In this document: in pieces, positions 21,806-27,469 of the stretch | Numbering within the stretch: position 1 is the first letter of the stretch | Layout: each line of letters begins with the position of its first letter | Source of the DNA: CAZTLI01 sp964614375 | GTDB taxonomy: Bacteria > Chloroflexota > Anaerolineae > Aggregatilineales > Phototrophicaceae | DNA length: 27,469 nucleotides | Assembly (NCBI GenBank): GCA_964614375.1 | Contig: CAZTLI010000014.1 | Location: forward strand, 1 to 27,469 | Direction of reading: 5' to 3' | Notes under the pieces: generated by a model | Databases searched by the model: none | What the model saw: the letters and a program-made list of their open reading frames with translations, nothing else | Told to the model about the DNA's origin: nothing | Made by a program: the position numbers and the translations under genes

Positions 21806-22276
21806 ATGGCAGAGAAGCTCTTCGAAAAAAAGACGATACTCAACACCTCTTTGCAGCAGGTCATAGACTTTCATGCACAACCGCGCGCATTCGGCAAATT
21901 GACGCCCTTTCCTATCTTCATGCAAATGCACCACGATGAACGCACCTCGCTCACGGCGGGTGAATTAGAATTCACGCTATGGTTTGGCTTTATCCCTGTG
22001 CGCTGGATTGCACGCCATGAACCCGGCCCTATTCAAGAATCGGACACCGGCTACTCGTTTGCTGACCGTCAAATACAGGGGCCGATGGGATCGTGGTATC
22101 ACCAGCACATATTTGAGGTGGTAGATGGTGGCGTACAACTCATAGACCGGATTACCCTATCGCATAAACCCGGTCTAAAGGGATTGCTAACACGGTTGCT
22201 TTTTGATGGTTTGCCACTGCGGATATTGTTCATGTATCGCCATTGGCGCACCCGTCGGGCTGTAGTAGGGCGTTAG
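21806..22276 (+). CDS. SRPBCC-family ligand-binding protein
   Basis: This 156-aa protein looks like a START/polyketide-cyclase-like (SRPBCC) fold, which encloses a hydrophobic cavity for lipids or polyketides. Visible are the opening strand FEKKTILNTSLQQVIDFHAQPRAFGKLTPFPI, the long central strands GELEFTLWFGFIPVRWIARHE, FADRQIQGPMGSWYHQHIFE and GVQLIDRITLSHKPG, and a C-terminal helix (LLFDGLPLRILFMYRHWRTRRAV). No catalytic residue is recognised. AGAGGA at 21792-21797 supports the ATG. It ends 5 bp before a carotenoid-desaturase-like gene, so it may bind or present an isoprenoid substrate to that enzyme, which is an inference. Confidence 0.72.
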   Translation: MAEKLFEKKTILNTSLQQVIDFHAQPRAFGKLTPFPIFMQMHHDERTSLTAGELEFTLWFGFIPVRWIARHEPGPIQESDTGYSFADRQIQGPMGSWYHQHIFEVVDGGVQLIDRITLSHKPGLKGLLTRLLFDGLPLRILFMYRHWRTRRAVVGR

Positions 22277-22281
22277 GTCCA

Positions 22282-23775
22282 ATGCCCTTATCTACCCCTC
22301 ACATCGTGATTATCGGCGCGGGAATTGCTGGACTGAGTGCCGGACCATTGCTAGCGCAAGCGGGTTATCGCGTCACGATTCTCGAAGCGCATACCTATCC
22401 CGGTGGCTGCGCGGGCACGTTCTATCACAAAGGCTATCGCTTCGATGCAGGCGCGACAGTCGCAGGTGGATTTCAACACAATGGGCCGCATTCTTTGCTC
22501 GGTCAACAATTGGGCATAGACTGGCCTGTACATTCTAGCGACCCGGCCTGGTTCGTTCATTTGCCCAATTGCCCGATACCTGTAAGCCGTGACATGCAGG
22601 CTGTCCACGAGATTTTCCCGGAAAGTATTCCTTTCTGGACTGAACAGACAGCCCTGGCGGATATTGGTTGGTCACTATCCGCACAGGGCCTACCGTGGCC
22701 TCCACAAAGTTGGGCGGAGCTGAGACAACTCATCAAAGTTGGCATCGCCAATTTCCCGCGCGACCTGCAACTGCTGCCGTATGCTTTTCGCAATGTATAT
22801 GATTGGCTCAAGCAGCACAATCTCCACCACAATCCGAATTTTGTTCGATTTATCGATGGGCAGCTATTAATTTCTGCCCAAACCACATCGCGCACTGCCA
22901 ATGCGATCTACAGCGCGACTGCTCTCGATTTAGCACGACAGGGTGTTTATCACGTACAGGGTGGTATGGGTGGAATTGCCGAAACACTGGCAAATAAATT
23001 CGCAGAACTCGGCGGTGATTTGCGTTATCGCCATCGCGCGACTCGGATTCGGATCGAAAATGGCAAGGCGACTGGCGTCTACTATCGTGTGGGACGGCAT
23101 TCAAAAGAGGAAGATTTTATCGCCTGTGATTTTGTAGTTACCAATCTCACCCCCTGGTCATTGAATGCCCTGCTAGGTGAGCACAGTCCGCATAAGTTGC
23201 GGCGAGAAATACTGAAGCGCCAACCGGGATGGGGCGCATTTGTCTTGCATTTAGGTGTGGATGCGCCCGACCTGCCGACTGGACTAGCTGATCATCATCA
23301 AATCATTGCCGACATGGATAGTCCTCTTGGTGAAGGGATAAGTGTCTTCGTCTCATTATCGCCAACGTGGGACAAGACCCGCGCGCCAGCAGGTCATCGT
23401 GCTGTGACGGTAACGACCCATACGGATATGCAGGTATGGTGGGATTTACTAGAGCAGGACAGAGATGCCTACGAAATCCGCAAACAACAATACAGCGAAC
23501 GCATACTGAACAACATTGAACGCGCAATCCCCGGCTTTCGGTCAGCCATTCGCCTCATGCTACCCGGCACACCGGTGACCTATCAATTTTATACACTACG
23601 CCATCGTGGAGTAGTTGGGGGCGTCCCACAAACATCATTGCTGGGGGCGCGTGGCCCACAGACAGGCATTACCAATATCCGTTTGGTTGGCGACTCGATA
23701 TTTCCGGGGCAGTCAACTGCGGGCGTCACACTCGGCGCGATGCGTGTTGCAGCGGATGTGAGGCGGCAAATATAG
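22282..23775 (+). CDS. CrtI/CrtD-like FAD-dependent carotenoid desaturase family oxidoreductase
   Basis: The 497-aa flavoprotein belongs to the phytoene-desaturase-like superfamily. Its N-terminus has the FAD fold VIIGAGIAGLSAG with the distal Glu of TILEAHTYPGGCAGTF, a typical carotene desaturase/isomerase signature, followed by GYRFDAGATVAGG. The C-terminus has GVVGGVPQTSLLGARGPQTGITN and the closing FAD motif RLVGDSIFPGQSTAGVTLGAMRVA, closest in my reading to CrtD-type C-3',4'-desaturases. The exact reaction (desaturation, isomerisation or another oxidation) cannot be assigned. The ATG at 22282 is chosen near the upstream stop; the ribosome binding site is weak (TAGG), and translation is probably coupled to the SRPBCC gene. 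It converges with tadA 5 bp away. Confidence 0.8.
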   Translation: MPLSTPHIVIIGAGIAGLSAGPLLAQAGYRVTILEAHTYPGGCAGTFYHKGYRFDAGATVAGGFQHNGPHSLLGQQLGIDWPVHSSDPAWFVHLPNCPIPVSRDMQAVHEIFPESIPFWTEQTALADIGWSLSAQGLPWPPQSWAELRQLIKVGIANFPRDLQLLPYAFRNVYDWLKQHNLHHNPNFVRFIDGQLLISAQTTSRTANAIYSATALDLARQGVYHVQGGMGGIAETLANKFAELGGDLRYRHRATRIRIENGKATGVYYRVGRHSKEEDFIACDFVVTNLTPWSLNALLGEHSPHKLRREILKRQPGWGAFVLHLGVDAPDLPTGLADHHQIIADMDSPLGEGISVFVSLSPTWDKTRAPAGHRAVTVTTHTDMQVWWDLLEQDRDAYEIRKQQYSERILNNIERAIPGFRSAIRLMLPGTPVTYQFYTLRHRGVVGGVPQTSLLGARGPQTGITNIRLVGDSIFPGQSTAGVTLGAMRVAADVRRQI

Positions 23776-23780
23776 CGTCG

Positions 23781-24254
23781 CTATTTTTGCCCTTCATCAC
23801 GTAGTTTGCGGAAAAAAGCGCGAATTTGCTCGGCGGCTTCGTCTGCCAACAGGCCCTGATGAACTTCCACCTGGTGATTTAGCAGCGGATGGCGAGTAAT
23901 GTCGGTGATACTGCCGCTAGCGCCCGCTTTGGGGTCAATGGTCGCATAAACCAATCGTGGCAGACGGGCTAAAACCATCGCTCCGGCACACATAGAACAT
24001 GGTTCGAGGGTGCAATACAGGGTGCAGCCTTCCAGTCGCCAATGACCAATGACCGCCGCCGCCTGACGTATGGCGATGATTTCGGCATGTGCAGTCGGGT
24101 CGTTATCGACTTCGCGCCGATTGTGCCCACGACCAATCACCTGACCGTTTTGGACAACCACTGCCCCAATCGGCACGTCTGCATGGGCGCGGGCTTTATT
24201 CGCCTCATCAAGTGCGAGGCGCATCCATTGTTCATCTTCGGGTGTAAATACCAT
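23781..24254 (-). CDS. tadA: tRNA-specific adenosine deaminase
   Basis: TadA converts A34 to inosine in the wobble position of tRNA-Arg(ACG). The 157-aa protein has the CDA-type zinc site: H56-A-E58 (HAE, with E58 the proton shuttle) and P85-C86-S-M-C89 (PCxMC). RRxEVDNDPTAHAEI, GCTLYCTLEPCSMCAGAM, the strand RLVYATIDPKAG and the C-terminal LLADEAAEQIRAFFRKLR complete the family pattern. It is the last gene of the corA-rnd-MBL-acidic protein-tadA run, 41 bp after the acidic gene. The ribosome binding site is weak. Confidence 0.93.
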   Translation of the reverse strand: MVFTPEDEQWMRLALDEANKARAHADVPIGAVVVQNGQVIGRGHNRREVDNDPTAHAEIIAIRQAAAVIGHWRLEGCTLYCTLEPCSMCAGAMVLARLPRLVYATIDPKAGASGSITDITRHPLLNHQVEVHQGLLADEAAEQIRAFFRKLRDEGQK

Positions 24255-24295
24255 GAGTATCCGCCTGATGGGAATTGGCTGGCGGGGAAATTGCG

Positions 24296-24700
24296 CTAGA
24301 ACATTTGCAATTGATTGGGCGGCTCGTCGTCATTTTCATCTTCTTCAACTTCAGTATCTTCTATTGTTTCCTCTGTTTCCTCTTCATCGGCCTGTTCATC
24401 CACGTCATCATCAATAACAACATCACTTTCAGGCATAGCGGACACAGGAGGTATCGAGTCAGCGGCTTCGGCACGCACTCGCTCCAGGGCCTGCATATCG
24501 GGCACAAAATCGTCCGGCATTGCATCGGCGCGCATGGTTGCCTCTACCCGCAATTCGGCAAGTTCCGATTCGCTAAATCCCACCTGCTGCATGACAATCA
24601 CCAGCGATTTTTCGGTTACGGTGTCTTGCGTGTGAATGATGTACTTATAGTGTTCACGCAGACAGCGACGCCACTCTTCGGCAAATGGGTTATTTTGCAT
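24296..24700 (-). CDS. acidic protein with C-terminal QLQMF, clamp-binding-like
   Basis: This 134-aa protein belongs to no family I know. Residues 1-70 look folded and helical (NNPFAEEWRRCLREHYKYII, then TEKSLVIVMQQVGFSESELAEL), with a conserved-looking FAEEWRRCLREHY patch. Residues about 80-127 form a low-complexity, strongly acidic tail rich in Asp and Glu. The last five residues, Q130-L-Q-M-F134, resemble the bacterial sliding-clamp-binding consensus QLxLF. GAGG at 24712-24709, inside the end of the MBL gene, serves its ATG 3 bp after that gene's stop, so it is co-translated with the nuclease. It might be a tether or a clamp-interacting accessory. An alternative is an RNA-processing accessory unrelated to replication. 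Confidence 0.6.
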   Translation of the reverse strand: MQNNPFAEEWRRCLREHYKYIIHTQDTVTEKSLVIVMQQVGFSESELAELRVEATMRADAMPDDFVPDMQALERVRAEAADSIPPVSAMPESDVVIDDDVDEQADEEETEETIEDTEVEEDENDDEPPNQLQMF

Positions 24701-24703
24701 CCG

Positions 24704-26110
24704 TTATACCTCAAACGATTGTCTAAATTCCGGGACAGTGACCTGCATATTAAACTGGTCATGCAAGGTTGCTGCAAGCGCTACTGCCGAAACTTCTTCA
24801 CCATGCACAAGAAACGTCTGGCGCGGCTTCTGGTTCATTGCCCCAACCCACGCCACCAGTTCGTCCCGGTCTGCGTGACCACTGAAACCGTTGAGCACTT
24901 CCAGATGGGCATTATTGTCGTATTCCTCACCGAAGATACGGACAGTCTTCTGCCCCTCGACGATACGGCGACCCAATGTATCCGGCGCTTGCCAGCCCAC
25001 GACCAATATCGTCGTCCGATGGTCAGTGATGCGATTTTTAAGATGATGTAAGACGCGACCATGCTCCATCATGCCGCTGGCGCTGATAATGATGGCGGGG
25101 TCTTTCATAAAATTCAGTTGTTTACTGTCTTCGACTTTGCGAATATATGTCAGGTCATCAAAACCAAACGGGTCACGATGGGCATCATCCAGCATGAAGG
25201 CGCGAATTTCATCGTCATAAACTTCAGGATGTAAGCGGAAGATAGCGGTGGCATTCACCGCCAACGGACTATCAACATAAATTGGCAGATGTGGAATATC
25301 GCCCCTGTCGGACAATTGATGCAGCGTATATACCAACTGCTGCGCGCGGCCCACTGCAAATGCCGGAATAATCAACGAACCGCCCGCCCGATACGTCTCG
25401 TTGACGATGCGTTCTAACTCTTTTTCAGCATCAGGGTATGGCGGATGCAGCCTATCACCATAGGTACTTTCCAGTATCAGCACATCGGCAGAGGCGACAA
25501 ATTCCGGGTCACGGATAATCGGAATGCCTTTGCGACCCAAATCCCCGCTAAACACCAATCGCACATCCTGTTTAGCATCACGGTCTTCAATCTCAAGAAG
25601 CGTGATCGCGCTGCCCAGCATGTGACCTGCGTCTATAAATGTCAGCGTCACACCGGGCATAATCTCACGCGCGCGATGATAGGGCTGTGAAATAAAGTAA
25701 TCGAGACTCTCAACCGCATCTTGCTGGGTGTAGATCGGGACGACATCTGCGGGTTTGCCGCGCTTACGATTGATTTTGTTGACAAACTCGGCATCGCGTT
25801 CCTGGATGTGCCCACTGTCCAATAACATCGTTGAGCACAATGCGCGTGTGGCGTGTGTACAGACTATATCGCCGCGAAAGCCAGTCTTCACCAGATTTGG
25901 GATGTTACCCGAATGGTCGATATGGGCATGAGACAAAATCAGGATGTCTACAGATGCCGCATCAAACGGCAACTGACGATTACGCGCTCTGGATTCCTCA
26001 CGTCTACCCTGATATAAGCCACAATCCAGCAAAATACGTGTGTTATTGACTTCAACCAGATGCTGCGACCCGGTAACAGTCCGTGCTGCACCATAAAAAG
26101 TGATTTTCAT
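24704..26110 (-). CDS. MBL-fold beta-CASP RNA-processing metallo-hydrolase
   Basis: The 468-aa protein has the metallo-beta-lactamase core with the metal site H61-A-H63-I-D65-H66 in LSHAHIDHSG, His in DAGHMLGSA, and Asp in VFSGDLGR. A beta-CASP insertion follows (LILESTYGDRLH, PAFAVGRAQQLVYTL, IYVDSPLAVNAT, IISASGMMEHGRVLHHL), then GFSGHADRDEL and a final HGEE, the C-terminal 'RNA specificity' motif. This architecture matches the CPSF73/YsgB-like exo-endonucleases in the RNase J relatives. Two zinc ions are expected. The start ATG at 26110 follows AAGGAT. It is flanked by rnd upstream and the acidic gene downstream, with tight spacing on both sides. Confidence 0.9.
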   Translation of the reverse strand: MKITFYGAARTVTGSQHLVEVNNTRILLDCGLYQGRREESRARNRQLPFDAASVDILILSHAHIDHSGNIPNLVKTGFRGDIVCTHATRALCSTMLLDSGHIQERDAEFVNKINRKRGKPADVVPIYTQQDAVESLDYFISQPYHRAREIMPGVTLTFIDAGHMLGSAITLLEIEDRDAKQDVRLVFSGDLGRKGIPIIRDPEFVASADVLILESTYGDRLHPPYPDAEKELERIVNETYRAGGSLIIPAFAVGRAQQLVYTLHQLSDRGDIPHLPIYVDSPLAVNATAIFRLHPEVYDDEIRAFMLDDAHRDPFGFDDLTYIRKVEDSKQLNFMKDPAIIISASGMMEHGRVLHHLKNRITDHRTTILVVGWQAPDTLGRRIVEGQKTVRIFGEEYDNNAHLEVLNGFSGHADRDELVAWVGAMNQKPRQTFLVHGEEVSAVALAATLHDQFNMQVTVPEFRQSFEV

Positions 26111-26130
26111 CAGTCATCCTTAGTAAAGGA

Positions 26131-27291
26131 TCAAAAATTACGCCCATTACCATTGCTGCGCGTCAAAATGTCGAGCAATTCTTCGCCATACGTCCGCAGG
26201 CGCCAGGGGCCAATCCCGCTAATTGTCTGGAGTTGTTCAACATCCGTCGGGACTTTTTGTGCCAGTGCCCACAATGCTTGCCGTGACATAATCACATCGG
26301 CGCCGACCCCGCGTGCGATGGCCCGTTCTTTGCGCCAATTTTGCAGGATTGTGTAGCGTTCCGCGACTTCCGGGTCGGGTGGCAAATCAGGTGTTGGTGG
26401 ATCGGGTAAACGGCGGTCCCGTCCGGCCTCGACGGCTTGAATAATCCGTCTGTCATAACGTCGAATTAGCGAGGGGGAGAGACCATGAATATGGCGCAGC
26501 TCGTCAATTCGTCGCGGTTCGGCTTCCGCAAGGGCAATCAGAACGCGGTTCGACAGCACCTTAAACGTGGGTACATCACGCTTTTCGGCGATACTTTCGC
26601 GCATCAGATACAATTCGCGCAAAATGGCGAGTTGCCGCCGATTAAGGTTATTGGGAATACCCAGACGCCAGAAACCGTCGGGGTCAAAGGTTCTGGGTTC
26701 ACTGTCGCCTACATCACATATCTCCGCGAATATTTCGGACGCTTCCTCAAGTCGCTGGTACTCAATCAACTGTGTCTGCAAAATGTCACGCAGCTGTGGT
26801 AAATAGTGGGTATCTTTTTGGGCATATATCAGGCTCGATTGGAGCAGTGGACGTTTGCCCCAATTGTCCCGTTGGTGACGTTTGTCACTCTTGACCCCTA
26901 AAAAGTCGTTTAGTAAATTGCCCAGGCCGACTTGTTCCAAACCAATAATCCGGGCAGCCACCATCGTATCGAATAGATTGACCATCTCGAAGCCGTAATC
27001 GCGCTTCAAACACACCAGATCATATTCCGCGGCATGAAACACCTTCTCGATATTAGGATTTGCCAGCAAATCGCCTATCGGCTGAATATTCTTGATTGCC
27101 AGCGGGTCAACGATATAATCATTGGCCCGAGTCGAGATTTGGATGAGACACACCCGCTCGCGATAGGCATAGAGACTATTCGACTCAGTATCAATCGCTA
27201 TTAAAGACTCCTCCGCTAGCTGCTCGGCTAACCGGAGGAGTCTGTCCTTCGTATCAATATATTGTGCGGGTGGCAGCGACGAATTTTTCAT
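26131..27291 (-). CDS. rnd: ribonuclease D with two HRDC domains
   Basis: RNase D is a 3'-5' exoribonuclease that trims tRNA precursors. The 386-aa protein has the DEDDy exonuclease domain: D34-T-E36 in IAIDTESNSL, D91 in FHAAEYD, DTMVAARIIG, and Y156-x3-D160 in YAQKDTHYL. Two HRDC-type helical domains follow, at about 210-280 (LRELYLMRESIAEKRDVPTF...LRHIHGLSP) and about 310-380 (ERAIARGVGADVIMSRQALWAL...ISGIGPWRL). The ATG at 27291 overlaps the corA stop codon (ATGA), which supports this start over the upstream TTG; no strong ribosome binding site exists, so it relies on coupling. Confidence 0.92.
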   Translation of the reverse strand: MKNSSLPPAQYIDTKDRLLRLAEQLAEESLIAIDTESNSLYAYRERVCLIQISTRANDYIVDPLAIKNIQPIGDLLANPNIEKVFHAAEYDLVCLKRDYGFEMVNLFDTMVAARIIGLEQVGLGNLLNDFLGVKSDKRHQRDNWGKRPLLQSSLIYAQKDTHYLPQLRDILQTQLIEYQRLEEASEIFAEICDVGDSEPRTFDPDGFWRLGIPNNLNRRQLAILRELYLMRESIAEKRDVPTFKVLSNRVLIALAEAEPRRIDELRHIHGLSPSLIRRYDRRIIQAVEAGRDRRLPDPPTPDLPPDPEVAERYTILQNWRKERAIARGVGADVIMSRQALWALAQKVPTDVEQLQTISGIGPWRLRTYGEELLDILTRSNGNGRNF

Positions 27292-27469
27292 AACCAATTG
27301 CGTCTACGGAAATATGCGAACATGATGACAACAAGCAGAACCATAAAAACCGACACGATTATAAAAGCTGCGGGATGTTCTTGAAATGGTAAACCTACAT
27401 TCATCCCGTAGATGCTGGATATTAAGGTGAGCGGCAGCATAATGACCGAAAAGACCGTCAAAATACGCA
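27288..27469 (-). CDS. corA: CorA-family magnesium transporter, 3' end only
   Basis: The 59 residues before the stop read through RILTVFSVIMLPLTLISSIYG in part, then the signature GMN, an external loop with PFQEHP, a second hydrophobic helix (AFIIVSVFMVLLVVIMFAYF) and the basic end RRRNWL. This is the two-helix C-terminus of CorA-like Mg2+/Co2+ channels, with the YGMN selectivity motif. The 5' part lies beyond the window. The TGA overlaps the rnd ATG, so corA is the first visible gene of the RNA-maturation operon. Confidence 0.9.
   Translation of the reverse strand, partial: RILTVFSVIMLPLTLISSIYGMNVGLPFQEHPAAFIIVSVFMVLLVVIMFAYFRRRNWL

Noticed and set aside
24315..24420. Simple-sequence repeat or tandem array
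   Set aside because: The repetitive TCTTC/ATC look is only the coding of the Asp/Glu-rich tail on the opposite strand.
24275..25051. 258-codon plus-strand frame opposite the acidic protein and nuclease genes
   Set aside because: It is antisense to the beta-CASP nuclease, which has complete motifs, and the translation is low-complexity and Phe/His-rich without pattern.

Overview
This is a compact, mid-GC bacterial chromosome segment with short intergenic gaps and no mobile elements, rRNA or CRISPR array. No single gene fixes the taxonomy. An SH3/FecR-like/CARDB secreted protein, an orphan secreted solute-binding protein, many small membrane proteins and a CarH-type B12 regulator next to a carotenoid-desaturase-like enzyme suggest a Chloroflexota (Anaerolineae-like) bacterium, but that is a low-confidence inference. 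A run of 100 N (10254-10353) marks an assembly gap.

Layout. 1-6.3 kb: lpdA (+) behind a palindromic promoter; a minus-strand secreted SH3/CARDB protein; an alpha/beta hydrolase and a truncated acetyltransferase remnant; a two-gene split ThrE-type amino-acid exporter (+); and a small membrane protein. 6.3-10.3 kb: glutamate dehydrogenase preceded by lipB, a dienelactone-hydrolase-like protein whose nucleophile position is Gly, and a GNAT protein cut by the gap. 10.4-16.2 kb: coaX (5' end lost in the gap), a membrane protein, tRNA-Asn, a GNAT-like protein, an orphan solute-binding protein, a GlsB-type membrane protein, a DinB-like protein and tRNA-Ser(CGA). 16.2-21.5 kb: a 51-aa gene and a LOG-family gene with a shared divergent promoter region, a DUF1684 gene, folE, a CarH/LitR-type B12-binding MerR regulator divergent from folE, and a DrrAB-type ABC exporter. 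21.8-27.5 kb: an SRPBCC gene plus a CrtI/CrtD-like oxidoreductase (+), then a minus-strand RNA-maturation operon read as corA, rnd, beta-CASP MBL nuclease, an acidic protein ending in a clamp-binding-like motif, and tadA.

The strongest system-level signal is the folE/carH intergenic region. Four tandem 11-bp repeats (18545-18588) lie across the -35 and spacer of an excellent folE promoter (TTGACA-N17-TATTAT), beside the regulator's own promoter (TGGACA-N17-TAGAAT). The 11-bp direct-repeat geometry is what is known for CarH-type photoreceptor repressors, so light- or B12-controlled pterin synthesis is a concrete, testable hypothesis. About 3 kb away, the SRPBCC/CrtD-like operon has a promoter region with TACA motifs also 11 bp apart, which could extend the regulon to isoprenoid pigments.

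The second notable element is the acidic protein inside the RNA-processing operon. Its last five residues, QLQMF, resemble a bacterial beta-sliding-clamp-binding motif.
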